Positions 10,570 through 23,516 of a stretch of 64,000 nucleotides of DNA are shown here, piece by piece (the first letter of the stretch is position 1; each line of letters opens with the position of its first letter). The notes beneath the pieces are model-generated. The model made no database searches and had not been told where the DNA came from. It saw only the letters and a list, made by a program, of their open reading frames with translations. Both the position numbers and the translations under genes were made by a program. Source of the DNA: Cryptomeria japonica (Eukaryota > Streptophyta > Pinopsida > Cupressales > Cupressaceae); contig NC_081415.1 of assembly GCF_030272615.1 (NCBI RefSeq), positions 188,668,270 through 188,732,269 on the forward strand, written 5' to 3'.

Positions 10570-11909
10570 TGTGTAGGGGAAAAAGCGAGACTAGGTTAAC
10601 ATGCCCTAATCCTACCTTTTGACACACATTACGGAATACGAAAGAGCCTAGAGATATCACACAATTGGCTACTTCTTTTTGTGAAAGAGAGATCCATGGG
10701 ATATCTATTAGGATTCCTATTCCCTTGTTGAAATTGAAAGCTAAAATGATGCAAGTTCAAACCCTAATCCCAAAATGCAAGTATGAACTAATAACAAGAT
10801 TGCAGAATTGAGATTAAACAATGAACAGCTATAAATACAAGGATGAAATAAGAATGCAGATGTGTACCCAGAGTCAAAATCGGACTGAGAATGTTCGGGA
10901 CGGGGGCGTGGCCGCCACTGTCCTGATTCTATCCTGAAAACTGCACTGGAACTTGTCATTTTGCACTCTGAAACACTGTCGAAAACTATCGGAAAAGCTG
11001 TCTGTCCGAAGGACCAGGGCACCCAGCGCCTCTGTCCCAGGGACCAGGGTGCCAGCGCCCCTATCCCAGTCTTCTGCTCTACAATTTGATGTAGAGTGTT
11101 GTCTCGACCTGTTCTCTCCGGATCTGTATCCTGCGGCGTCGTCCGAATCCCGAAACCTGCAATGATATCCAACCCTCAAGGGAGGAGTACAAGCCAATCT
11201 TCAGTCAGTAATCTCCTATTGTTCCTCAATGTCTTCCAAGACCTAAGTGGATGAATGAAATTGATGAATTCTTGATAGAAGGATGTTGAATGTTGTTGAA
11301 GTCTTCAAAGATCTGCTCTTTCGATGCATATGAAGTTCCTAAAAACAAAAATCCGATCCCTTCAAATGAAGAAAGAGAGCTCTTATGTAGGAAACCCTAG
11401 ATCGTAATTTCGTCTTTTGGCTGACCTAGAGATTGAATATCCCGCCAATTTCTTGGGGTTAAGCTTTATTTTATGATTGGATCATGCTCCTAAAATTTCA
11501 GGAAAAATGTCCGGGACCATGTGCACTCCGGGCACCACGATCCCGACAACTTTTCACCAAATTTTCAGGGCCGTCAGATATGATGATTTTAGAGAGAATC
11601 CCGAAGTTACAGGTGATTTCGAGATGTTTTGACCCCCGAAATCAAGCCCCCAAGTTCGAAATAGGACTTAATTAGGGTTTTTGATTGAGTGATGTATTGG
11701 AGGAATAAAATGAAAAGGGCACGCTTTAGCAAAAGGGCCCAACTTTATGATGTAGAGGACAATGAAATAGGACCTTAGACCTAATTAATTTGATTAATTA
11801 AGTGCTAAAGGAGAAATGCAATGCAAAATGTAAAATGCACTAAGGCGAGTGCTAAACTAGGTGTGAAATTGTACCACCCTAGCGAGTGCGTACAATTTAC
11901 GACGCTACA
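10570..11909 (-). repeat. 5' LTR of element A (1340 bp)
   Basis: On the minus strand it starts TGTAGC and ends CTACACA, with short inverted ends TGTAG/CTACA, and is followed by the primer-binding site. It matches the left LTR up to 11909, after which the two diverge completely, fixing that boundary. Confidence 0.87.
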
Positions 11910-12364
11910 ATGTTAAGTTTACATCAAATTATGTGGGTCGTACACATCAAATTTTTAAAAAGATAATTACAGCCATTAAAAAATTAATTAAAAAAAAAAA
12001 TACAGAAAAATATGCTCATCAATCTTCAATGTGTTACAAACCATTTCCGAAAACGGTTTGAGAAAATAATTTTAATTGTGTCAAAAAGTGTGGGTCGTAC
12101 ACATGCATGGTATGGTCCTGAAATAGGCATTTTTAAAGCATAGTTTTCAGAACTCCATTCAAAAAGTTATTTTTTATTATGTGGGTATTAAAATAAATTA
12201 CATATTTGGAAAGTACACTCAGAGGGATATCTTTTATATTACCGACTTTTTCCAAGATTCAATCTCTAAGTGTTTCAAAATTTAAGCTCAAATGAGACAA
12301 GATCTGAAAATCAGGGAAAGCACTTCCACTTTTTGGCCAAAAAGTGGACTCATCTTCTTGCATT
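11910..12364. other. Noncoding stretch between element A and recognisable LTR of D
   Basis: It is AT-rich with no gene. The phrase gtgggtcgtacacat occurs twice, near 11934 and 12090. It lies where the downstream end of element D's 3' LTR would be expected, but does not match that part of the B or E LTRs, so it may be a divergent LTR end or older flanking DNA. Confidence 0.4.
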
Positions 12365-13492
12365 GACCCCTAATCTAGTGTTGATTTTAGTCCAAAAGAG
12401 TAAATGTAAATGATTATGCTAAATGCTCTCGAAAATTCACTATAAGTTAGATGCATACAAGTTTCAGGATATGGATTATGAAAGGATGGGCTCTATTTAT
12501 AGGAAAAATGGAGCAATGGATGGTTGAGATTGAGTAATCTCAACAAGGGTCAGGATTGAAGGGTTAATGATCCATGTGAGGGTTTTCAACCCAATCCCAG
12601 GATGACAAATTTCAACAAGAGATGGGTTGAGAGGAGAGGGAATAAGCATTAAATGCTTGACATGACTTGAGGGTTAACTTGGGAGGTAAGGTTAATGTTG
12701 AGTTGAGTGAATAAATTCATTATTCAAAGAATAATTGCCTTTATCCAATGGATAAATTCTTGTGAAAGAGTTAGCGAGGATAACCATGGTCAAAGCAATA
12801 AATGCTTGAAGATACCTATGGTTGAATGAGGGTTGAGTTAGAGGTAAAGTCTCTAACCATGGGAGCAAGTGGATTTTAACCATAAATGGTTATGTAAGAG
12901 CCATTAATGGTCATGTAAGAGCCATAAGTGGCTTGGAAGACTTTAGAGGTTAGCTTGTTGAGCACATAAAGCATTAAATGTTTTTCAAAAACTTTGGAGT
13001 CTTTGAGAAGAGACTTCAAGTTGCTTAGGAATGTGACAATAATTAGGGGATGGATTAGGCTCATTAAGAATGGTTAGAAAGTCATTAGAAGGGTCTAGAA
13101 GGGGATATAGGATTGCAAGTGGGTTTGGTGGGTGAGGGAAAATAGGATTTAAATTAAAATAAAATTAATTTATTTCAACTTGTGGTTGCAACTTGCATTT
13201 GTAGAAGAATGCGAGTGGGGGAGGTTTAATGATTTAAATAAATGTTTTAATTATTTATTTAATTGAGGAAAGGGGATTAAATAAAATAAATAGGATTTAT
13301 TCATTTAATTGATTGTGAATTTGGTTTAATGAATTAATTGAAATAAATAGAATAATTTATTTAATTAATAGGAGAATGTTTGAGGATGAATTCATTAAAT
13401 GTTAATTTAATTAACTGTTGGCTAGTGGGTTTATTAATCAAATAAATAGTAAATATTTATTTAATTAAAATGGATGGATTTATGTGACTACA
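12365..13492 (-). repeat. 3' LTR of element D (minus strand, partial by homology)
   Basis: Its reverse complement matches the LTR at 25663-27132 from the TGTAGTCACATAAATC start (13492) to about base 1130. Shared landmarks include the taaccataaatggttatg block and the AT-rich ttaattaaataaat blocks. Flanking 13493-13507 gives aaagaggggcaaa on the minus strand, the usual polypurine tract. A TATA box sits at 12493-12501. Confidence 0.8.
12493..12501 (-). promoter_or_regulatory. TATA box in the D LTR
   Basis: On the minus strand it reads tataaatag, at the same relative place as in the LTRs of B and E. Confidence 0.6.
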
Positions 13493-13694
13493 TTTGCCCC
13501 TCTTTGAGATGGTGCGGTTTATCGCATCATTTCAAAGAAAGAAAAATAGGTGTGAAGAAATATGCCCCATAAATGTTGATTTAATGGGTGGTATGCCCCC
13601 TCAAGAGATAGACCAATTTTTTTTGAAAAATCGGGTGATCTCTCAAAAAAGAATGAGTTTAGTTTAGGATGACAATGATGCTCTATGAATGTTT
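13493..13694 (-). other. Polypurine tract and end of 3' UTR of element D
   Basis: This is the reverse complement of the sequence just before the LTRs at 25663 and 55314 (ctctcgagggggcatacc type block, then a GAAACGA segment and the purine tract). It breaks off near 13690, where plus-strand LTR sequence of element B begins. Confidence 0.7.
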
Positions 13695-13881
13695 TGGTCA
13701 GCATTTGGAGGAGTTTAGTTTACCTATTGTGTCTTTACATGCTTTCCATTTCTTATTTAGTATCTCTCTTGATATGCTTGATTAGGCTATTGTTTAAATT
13801 GTGATTTCTAACACTAACAATTGGTTTCTTGCTTGTTTCTTGTGTTTGTTATCCTAACAAACTCCTTTTTATAGAGCATCA
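13695..13881 (+). repeat. Truncated 5' LTR of element B
   Basis: It aligns with the last part of the 25663-27132 LTR, including tctaacactaacaattgg, at about 80% identity by eye. It ends gcatca, directly before the primer site. Confidence 0.75.
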
Positions 13882-13883
13882 TT

Positions 13884-13900
13884 TGGTGAACCCGACGTGA
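13884..13900 (+). other. Primer-binding site of element B
   Basis: It reads tggtgaacccgacgtga, two bases after the LTR end, and is identical to that of element A. Confidence 0.8.
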
Positions 13901-16786
13901 ATCGAAGACACAACCTTCCAATATCATTTTTTTAAAAACTACTAACTTTTTTGCATGTTTTAATTGACACAAAGGTCACACTTTAGCCCTCTCATTCACA
14001 TTTTAGCACCTTCAAAACTAGGCACTTTAGCTCTATTGTTCCTAATAATAGTGTTATTGTTTCTAAAATGGCGCTATTGTCCATATTTTAGCGCTATTGA
14101 CCCTTAAATAGAGCTATCACATCTTCTTTTAGCGCTTTTGGCTCTCTATTTGACATAATTAATTATGTCTGACAAAGTTCTTTTAGCGCTTTTGTCTCTT
14201 TTTTTAGCGTGTTTGTGTTTCTTTTAGTGCTTTCACTGGTTATTTAGCACTTCCGTGTTAAATAGTGCTTCTATGTTCACACAGAGTAGCACTATTGTAA
14301 CAGAGAGTTGTAAAAAAAATCCCTTTTAGCTGAAAAACCAAAAAAATTAGGCTTGTGGAAGCCCACCAAAAAATTGGATTTTACTAACCAGTTGATTTTT
14401 TGTGCAGGTTTAGACTAACCCCCTTTTTTGCAAGATTTTAACAGTTAGAGTAGGAAGTTAAATTGTTTTTACTAACTTTGTCTTTCAAGGTTGGGTTTTA
14501 AAATGAATTCACTTCCTGTTTTTAGCTTAAAGGAATTAACTTCACATTTTCAATTTGGGTATAAAATGAATCAAACATTTTGCTTGGGCTCATAAAAAGA
14601 ATCTCATTTGTCAAAGGTAAAAAGAACCACTATTTCAAAACCCAACAAAATTTCTTTTTTTAAGATAGGAGCAAAATCTTTATTTTGGTGCTTAAAATCA
14701 ACAACACAAATTTCATTTCTTGCATCAAACTTAAAAGAAATCACAATCCATACTTCGTTTTGGGCAAGTTTAAAAAGAACAAACCATTTTTCCTTCAAAT
14801 TTCAATCGATTTACTTCAAAGCAAGAACGTGTTTTCAATTCAGTTGACTAGAATTTCAAAGTTCCTAGTTTACAAAACATTTTGCCTTTGAAGTTAAAAA
14901 GAACACCATGATTGTTGGAACAACATCTCCAAATAGTTGGATCACATTGCAATGAAAATTAGTTAAAAAGAACAAGTGTTTTTTGTGATTGGCACACTTG
15001 TGCAAAGTTTATCAAGTGGTCCTACTTCTAACACACATTATCCTCTCCCTTGGCTTTCGTGGTCCTAGGTGCAAGAGAAAAGTGTTAGTAACACTCAAAA
15101 TTTTATCTTTTTAAGAGAGGCCTGCCAAGAGACACATCACTCTTGGGAATGACCTTGCATGGTAAATCCTTCAAGCCGCTATAGAAATAAGGTGTGAGTG
15201 AAAGATGTAGCCTTGCGTATAGTTGTTCCTACAATGTAACTTGCCGAAAGGACATATGGGCCCCACCACAAGTTACAAGACTCTTAAGTGAGTCACTGCA
15301 GAATGAACTTATGTCCAAAAACATAAAAAATTACTAGACACCTTTTTATATAGAAGCCCACCCATTCTATTGATTGAGAAAATTTGTGATAAATTCAATG
15401 CAAGAGCATAGATGGTTTTTCTCCCAAGATACTCACCATACATATTTCCTTGAGTAGAAACATAACTTTTTGAAAGGCTACTTGTAGCTTGATAAAAGTG
15501 GTGACTCTCCCATCATAGAGATCATCTATTTGTTATGCTCACACAAGACTTAGTATATCACATCCTTACCTGATATGATGGAATTCATAAGGTATGCATT
15601 ACCAAAGTTGAAGAAATATCAAGATGTGGGCTGAAATTATCGCAACTGGCCATTTGACCTCAGGGATAAAATGTGTTTGAAGTATCTTCATTTTGTGTCA
15701 AACCAGTGATAAATCAAGCCGACTTCAGGATTTTGAAAAAACATACTCAAAAACATTTGAAAGGGGGTCAAAAAGTTCAAAGATTGGGTTGATTTAGACC
15801 CACACATATTTGTGCCTTTTGAGGCAACATTATTGTGTTTGTGTGCTTGCTCTATTTTCTTGTCAAAGAAAAATCAAAACCAATTTGAAAACAAGTATTC
15901 ATCCAACACAAGTTTTCAAAACAAAACATTTGGCAACAATCAAAACAAAGTGAAAACAAGATATCAAACTATATGACCATCCTTCACATTTTTTAGAAGG
16001 AAAAATATTCATCAACATATCAATTTGAAGAAAAGACCATTGGGCTCAAAGGCTTTCATCAAAAGAAGGAAATTTTTCTATCTCAATAGACAATTTTTTG
16101 TCTCACACCAAGCCTTCTTGCATCATATGCATCTATATCTTCAAGGAAAATCCAACGAGTTTGATCAATAATATTTGAAGAACGGAGCTTTTACTCAATA
16201 TAGAGCTTTGAGTTATCATAAAAACAAGGGAGGCAAAATCAACCCTGCCTTCTTTTTAGACATTTGCATCACATATAACATAGCTCGGGAAGAACCACCA
16301 ACCCCTAAAACAGAAGAGGAAGAATTTGTCCCATTTGTAACACAAAGTTCTTATTGAAGTTAACATTCCATCCATTCTCACATTCATACATCATCAATCC
16401 ATTCCAACTCTCAAAACATAAAGAGGTCTTGTCCTGAGTTCTTTTTAGATATTGCTTGAATCAAAACAACACATCACTTTTTAGAGTGTCTCTACATCTA
16501 AGATAAACTCATCCTAAGAGGCATTTCTATGCAAGTTAAAACTAGTCTATGAGTGCATCATCTCATTACTAGATAGCTTGGTCTGTAACACATCTCAGGC
16601 CTCTCTATACCTTATCATATCAAACATTGTCAACAAACACAACAAGCAATTCATAGAAGGACTTTGGTACCATCAAACCTTTAGTGCTAGAGATCCATAT
16701 GCAAAACACTTCACCAAATATTTATCTCTCATTCCATCACCAACTCAATAATTTTCACCAAATTTCAACATGAACTTTCAAACAAA
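13901..16786 (+). other. Long leader of element B
   Basis: About 2.9 kb lie between primer site and gag. The first 400 bases carry repeated TTTTAGCGCTATTG-like words (13975-14300). The rest is collinear with the leader of element E (43007-45684), for example the cctctcccttggct block near 15050. Small frames such as 16175-16357 recur in E but are broken, and I see no protein family in them. Confidence 0.65.
13975..14300 (+). repeat. Array of TTTTAGCGCTATTG-like words in the B leader
   Basis: About a dozen copies of tagcgctattg, tagcgcttttg, tagcacttc and similar words recur at irregular 20-35 base spacing. Related words occur at 43090-43190 and 27240-27535. Confidence 0.65.
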
Positions 16787-18400
16787 ATGGTTCAAACTAG
16801 ATCAAAGGCTAGACAAATAGAGATCGAGGAAGAAGAGGAGGACAATCTCAATGAATTCCAAGAAGCCCTTGGAGGAAATGTAAATGATGACAATCCTAGT
16901 AATCCCACTCCTGAAGCAATAGAAAGGGCACAAAACAACCCCCTCTTCAATCGAATTTTTGATGAAATCCTCAAAAACAATGTTGATACTCACTTTTTGA
17001 GACTTGCTCAAGAGGGAGCCAAACTACCCTCTAAGTTTGATATTGCACAATTATGGCAAGCATCGAAACACCATAGTTGTAAGGAAGGTAGAAGGGGTCA
17101 AGATAACTTAAGATATGACCTTAATCAAGGAAATCTCCCTCCTCCTCCTCCTCCTAATGACATTAACATGTTGAGGCAACAAGTTGAGAAACTAGCCCAA
17201 CAACTCCACAGTGGTGTGAAAACTACCCAGTTTTCACTTAATGATATTTGTCCCTATCCATTTGATAGGAATCTACATATGCCTCCTTTTCCACGAGGGT
17301 TTCAAACACCTAAGTTCAAAAAGTATTGGGGAAAAGGAGACCCTCAAGATCATGTCAGGGAATTCCATTCAGCTTTCCTAGAAGTGGCATATGAAGACAT
17401 ATATCTAATGCACCTCTTTCCTCAAAGTTTGGGAGGGACAACCAGACAATTGTTATCCTGACTAACACGTGATATTAGGACATTCAAAGAATTGGTCTAG
17501 AAGTTCATTGCACATTATTCACACAACATAGAACACGATGTCACCATGGTAGATTTATGTAACACCAAGCAAAAACTAGGGGATCTATTTTCAGCTATCC
17601 TACAACGGTGGAGACAACTATCTAGTAGGCATTCTCTTCATCTACCTGAACGAGAGCTAGTGGAAATATTTATTTCCAACTTGAACGATGAAATGGAATT
17701 CCACCTAGACATGAAGGGCACAAAATCCTTTGCTGACATGATCACCCAAGGGTTAAAATGTTAATGAGACCTCATTAAAAAGGGGCTTATCAAGATATGC
17801 AATGAACCAAAAGATGGCCCTTGTTCGTGCTTTAATAGTGATAAACCCAACTTTTGGAAGAAAAACAAAAACATCGTCAATGACAGGGTTGTAGACACAA
17901 GGACTATAAAAAGTGCACAACTTGTGGTCTGATTTGCGGGGCAAAATCCCCCTCCTAAGAACAACACAATTGCTCCTCCACAAAATCAAGGACCCAATGC
18001 ACTGCAAGAGGAAACGAGAAAATGACAACAAAATTATAAATCAAAACATACATACACTCCCTTAGAGGAACCTATTGAAACAATGTTATGACAATTGGTT
18101 TCTTCAAATCTGGTGACCTTACCAAAGACATCTAATTACAAACCTCAGGCCAAACCTTCATGGTGGAGGGATAATAAACATTGCAAATTCCATCAAGGGA
18201 AAGGGCATAAAACAATTAACGGTCATAGATTGAAAGATCTTGTTCAAGATCTTATTGACCAAGGAGAGATTGAAATTGAAGGACATGACCCAAAAACCTC
18301 AAATAATGATCATCTCCTATTTAAGAATCCACTTCCATCACAAGATAAAAGGGGTCCTTCCACTTCAAGACGAAACATAGATACCAATGATTATACATGA
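16787..18400 (+). pseudogene. Gag (capsid) pseudogene of element B
   Basis: The start MVQTRSKARQ is followed by an acidic stretch, a Pro-rich linker, a coiled-coil-like QQVEKLAQQL segment and the retrotransposon gag domain (FKKYWGKGDPQDHVREFHSAFLE near 17300-17390). The capsid part continues in the same frame (VDLCNTKQKLGDLFSAILQRW). Near 18150 a knuckle-like WWRDNKHCKFHQGKGHK follows, but the last Cys of the C-H-C pattern is Gly. Stops at 17459, near 17498, near 17762 and beyond break it. Gag would form the particle that packages element RNA. E and D carry broken homologues. Confidence 0.85.
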
Positions 18401-21400
18401 GCCACCTATAATTACACTGTGAATCACCTATATGATGCCAATGAACAAATTGCAACCATTATCATCAAAGATCCAAGCCCTACCTACAATTTTGTTACAT
18501 GTCATAGCAAGATCACCATTAAAGTAGCTCCATAAGGCACAACCTCCATCCCAAAATAGTATAACCTTGTGGAACAACTAGATAAGACACCCGCACTTAT
18601 ATCCATCTTAGAGCTTTTGCGCCTATCCCCATCTCATAAAAAAATATTGGATAAGGTTCTCCAAGTAGTGTCAGTCCCTACCAATCTAAATATAGATCAA
18701 TTTCAAGCTATGCTTGGTAATTTGAGGTCATAACCATGTCTCACTTTCTCTAAAAGTGACAATACATCTTTCCATCAACCTCATAGCACCTCACTCCATA
18801 TTGAAGGATTTATCAACCAACACAGGATCAAGCAAGTCTTAATCAAGAATGGAGCAGGCCTAAATATTTGTACATTACAATTGGTCACAACACTGGGATA
18901 TGCAATTGAATCAGTGGACCCCCGCAAAAAAACCATAAAATCCTATGATGATGTAGATCATTCATCCAAAGGCGCAGTTGTGTTACCAATCCGAGTAGGC
19001 CCAGTGGTGAAGCACATCATATGTCAAGTTCTAGACCTTCCTCTACCATATAATTTATTTTTAGGAAGACCTTGGATACACGCTATATAAGCCATTCCAT
19101 CCACCTACCTCTAGTGTATCAAGTTTCCTAATAATGGTGTAGAAATTATAATCCTAGGTGATGCAAATCCATTTGCATATTATAACAATATCAACCATCA
19201 ACCAGAGATTACCATTCCCAATAATAGAGAAGCTATCCCATTCACATCATATGTAAGTCCAGCTTCTCTTTCCAGTTCAAACAACACTATACCCAAGAAA
19301 GAGAAGCTAAAAATGAAAATGGCAGAGAAAGGTCCTGAGGAATACAATCTAAGCCAACTCTTTTATGTTGGGCAACTACCCACTTCCCCTAGAACTAATG
19401 GTAAGCCTCAAAGGTTACTTCAAGCACCACTGGTCAAACCAGTATGTACTTTGGCACCTTTTATCCTAATAAATAGTCAAGAAGAGGAGACCAGAGATGA
19501 GGACTTAGCAGAATTGATCTATAAAGACCCTATCACCATGGAAATCCCACAAGCTAAGCTTCCCACAGATCAATATGGAAAAGGCCTTACCATTATGCAA
19601 AGAATGGGCTATGATGGTCAAAGTGCTTTGGGACCCCACAAGAAAGGATGAAATGAGTCATTGCAGCCTGAATTAAAGCCTAAAGATAACACTGGATTAG
19701 GCTTTCACAAGGAGACTCTTCCTAAGCTTAGATTCAAAGGGAAACCCAACAAACCTTTATATTAGCCTAATACTCTAAAGAGGCCACCCTTGATTATATC
19801 AGTAGCACCAAGAACCAAACCAACTACCCCAATTAGGTTGAGAATCCCAGTGATACCATCCACAACACCCATCATCCCACCAATCAAACCAACAACCCCA
19901 TCAACAATAACAATTGCATCAACAACACCATTAGCAGTGTCATAACCCCAATGGTATTGACAACACTGATAACTCCATCAGAAACAACAAATTCAACAAT
20001 GATGATACTCCTAGTATTGGATTCACTGATACCAATAATCCTCCCTGCAGCACCAACCATTCCATCTCCAAAGGTACATCAACCGATCACACCTACAGTG
20101 TTTAACTTAAAGGACATCCCAGTTTGGTATAGTAATCAGATGCCAGAAAGTGACTCAGAGACCAACTCACATGAGTGGGAATTTGATTCATTATAGCTCA
20201 ATACTTTAGATGAGGAAGACGCATCACCACCTCCACCTCACAAAGAAATCCCTATTTACAGAGATGCATAGATAAAAACTTCTTGGGTTCCTGAACTCGA
20301 AACACCTTCCACAGACCCTACGTCACATCCTACACCTAATTCGGATAGGGAGAGTACCATCAATGACCTTCACCACAACATCTTAACCCTCACTTATACA
20401 TCTTATGAGCTTAACCTAATTGATGAGGTAATACCCATTATCCATCCTGAACTCATCGAATGGAACCAACCTAGTCCCCCATGCCTTGACCAATTCCAAA
20501 ATGATGAGATGATCATTGAATTTTTGGAACTATGGGATAACATACCAAGTAGGGATCACAAAGGTTGATTCACCATTGAAATTAATAGCACATCATACTT
20601 CAGGGTGGATGCCAAACCTTTCAGCTGCAAAAATATTACAATAAAACATGGATCTTCCAGTGAAAACCACATTGTGGCACTGTTTGATCCCAAAAAAGTA
20701 AAAAGAAAGAGCATATCCAATGATGAAAACCTCTCTGAGGCACCTATGGATGAAAGTTTTGACATCCTCCCCTCCAGTGAAAATCATAAATGATCAATGA
20801 TCCTTATTAAGGAAACAAAAGAATTCAACATGGGGACTCCTGAGACTCCTCAACAAATACATCTAGCATTTCTTTTAACTCCAAAAGAGCAACCTAAGTT
20901 TATCCAATTCTTCCAGAAGCGTCAGATCAACTTTTCATGGTCATATGCCAACATGCCTTGTCTTGATCCTAATTTGATCATGCATCACCTCACCATGGCC
21001 AAAGGAGCTAAGGTTGTCAAATAGAAGCTTTGCAAGATGCACCCCCAAATTGCAGTACTAGTCAAAGTAGAACTTAAGAAACTCCTAGATGTTGGTTTTA
21101 TTATACCAATTGATTATGCAGATTGGATCTCCAACATTGTACCTATTGGTAAACCAAATGGGGGCATTTGTATCTGTACTGACTTCAGAGATCTAAACAA
21201 GGCATGTCCTAAAGATGACTTCCTCCTACCAAAAATTGACATGATCGTGGACCTAACAATAGGACATGCCATGCTTTCTCTCATGGATGGCTTTTTAGGG
21301 TACAACCAGATAAATATCGCACTAGAGGATCAACATAAGATGACCTTCACATGTTCATGTTGAACATACTATTGGAATGTAATCTATTTTGGTCTAAAGA

Positions 21401-23516
21401 ATGCAGGGGCAACCTATCAAAGAGCCCTGCAAACCATCATTCATGATATGATGCATACCATAATAGAGGATTATGTCGATGACTTATTGGAAAAATCATT
21501 AACAAGAAAAGGTCATCTTGCAATATTAGAAAAAATCTTTGACAGACTGGAACAATATCATGTTCGACTCAACCCAAAGAAAGGTGTCTTTGGAGTAACC
21601 TCAGAGAAGCTTCTAGGATACATTATCTCAAGCAAAGGCATTGAGGTCGACCCAACAAAGGTCAAAGAAATCATGGACATGCCACCTCTAGAGAACATTA
21701 GCCAGCTAAGGAAATTACAAGGGCGGTTACAATCCATCTGAAGATTCATTGCACAACTAGCAGATAAGTGTCATCTCTTTACACACCTGTTACACAAAAA
21801 CATCTGCTTTCAATGGGATGCCAGATGCCAACAAGCATTCCAAATGCTTAAAGACTATCCCATGAATACACCATTGTTGATCCCACTGGATCCAAGTAGA
21901 CCTCTATTGCTCTATATTTTAGTAACTAATACAACATTGGGAGTACTACTGGCACAATACAATACAGAAGGGAAAGAGTGTGTTGGATACTATATCTCTT
22001 GCACATTGGTCGGCTATGAACTCAATTACACACCTATTGAGCAAGCTTCCCTAGAAGTAATCTTGATAGCCACTAAAATGAGGCACTACCTATTAACACA
22101 TAAAGTACAACTCATTACAAAGATCGATCCACTAAAGTACATACTCAACAAAGCAACATTGATAGGCCATTTGGCCAAATGGGTGATGATCCTAAGTGAG
22201 TTTGATATTGAGTATGTGGACCATAAGGCTAACAAGGGCCAAGTTATTGTAGATCAGTTGGCCGATGCACCCCTCATAGGCAATCATCCTCTTATTTCCA
22301 ATTTTCTAGATGAAGAGGTATTCATGATCACAATAGAACAACCATGGAAGCTCTACTTTGATGGTTCAAATACTAGGCATGGCTCGGGGGCAGGCATTCT
22401 TTTTATCACACCTCAAGGTGACAATATCCCAAAGTCTTACATTCTAACTTTTCCATGTACAAACAACATAGCAGTACATTAAGGAATTTGCAGAACTCAC
22501 TCTAGCGGTCCTTCACTAGCAAAGAAGATCATGCGCGTTGGATATTATTGGATGTCAATGGAAAAAGACTCCTACTATTTTGTCAAAAAATGAAAGAAAT
22601 CCCAAGTTCATGGAGACTTGATACATGCACCAGCATAGTAATTGCAACCAATCACAACACCATGGCCCTTTTGTCAATTATTCATCCATCTTCATCCAAT
22701 GACCACAAATTCATTATTACCACCACTAAATACTTCACAAAGTGGATCAAAGTTGTTCCACTTACCCAAGTCACTGGCAAGAAGATCGCCTCATTCATCC
22801 TTAATTACATCATCTATTGGTATGGTGTACCCATGTCCATCATCACAAATAACAAACTTCCTTTCAAAAATTAGGATGTTCATGAGTTCTGTGAGAAGTT
22901 TCACATCCAACACCACTTTTCCACTCCCTATTACCCACAAGGAAATGGTCAGGCTAAAGCATCAAACAAGAACATATTTAGAATTCTAAAGAAGACAATC
23001 AATGATGCCAACTATGATTGGCATGTTCAATTAAATCTAGCACTATGGGCATATCAAACTAGCATTCGAACCCCTACCAACGCAACTCCCTACTCACTAG
23101 TCTATGGAACAGAAGTCATCCTACCTATTGAGGTCGAGATACTGTCTCTACGAGTTTCCTTGCATAATATGATAGATGATGAAGCATACAAAGTATCACA
23201 TCTCCAGGATTTAGAGCTACTTGATGAAAGGCGACAAGCTGCATACAACCACCTCAAGGCATATCAACAACAAATGAGAAGAAGCTATAATAATCGGGTG
23301 AGACCTCATGCATTTGAGGTAGGTGATCTTGTTCTTAGAGAGAATCCTCGTAACTAACCAAACAGAGAACATCGGAGAAAGTTTGAATCAAACTAGCTAG
23401 GTCCATATGTTATCACTGTTGTATTTGGGTTCGGGGCATATCACTTGGCTACTTCAGAAGGGGAACTGCTAGGAGATCCAATCAACAACATGCACCTCAA
23501 ATGGTTTCATACATAA
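18401..23516 (+). pseudogene. Pol pseudogene of element B (protease, RT, RNase H, partial aRNase H, integrase)
   Basis: Order: ALISILELLRLSPSH block (about 18600); protease at 18830, where the catalytic Asp is Lys (VLIKNGAGL); G-patch-like GKGLTIMQRMGYDGQSALG (19580-19640); a Pro/Thr/Ile-rich linker (19780-20100); reverse transcriptase with YVDD at about 21475; RNase H at about 21900-22200; archaeal-type RNase H starting WKLYFDGSNTRHG at 22350. At 22482 the frame jumps from CTNNIA to the integrase zinc region, losing about 590 bases relative to E. A further 22-bp deletion near 22675 removes the first integrase Asp (WGLDLVGK). The frame changes between 19650 and 19950. It ends DPINNMHLKWFHT. 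Many stops. Confidence 0.87.

Larger units (their letters stand above)
1..11909 (-). mobile_element. Element A: Tat-lineage Ty3/gypsy retrotransposon with antisense PMD gene
   Basis: This element reads right to left. The right LTR (10570-11909) and the partial left LTR (1-1088) are direct repeats differing at roughly 4-5% of positions by eye. The interior holds, in element order, a primer-binding site, one pro-pol frame (10398-4819), an AT-rich gap and an oppositely transcribed PMD gene (1698-4219). Two RNase H domains in pol place it in the Tat lineage. No capsid or zinc-knuckle region was found, and only about 150 bases separate the primer site from the pol start codon. The left LTR runs off the window, so the target-site duplication cannot be checked; the bases after the right LTR are atgtt. 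Confidence 0.88.
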
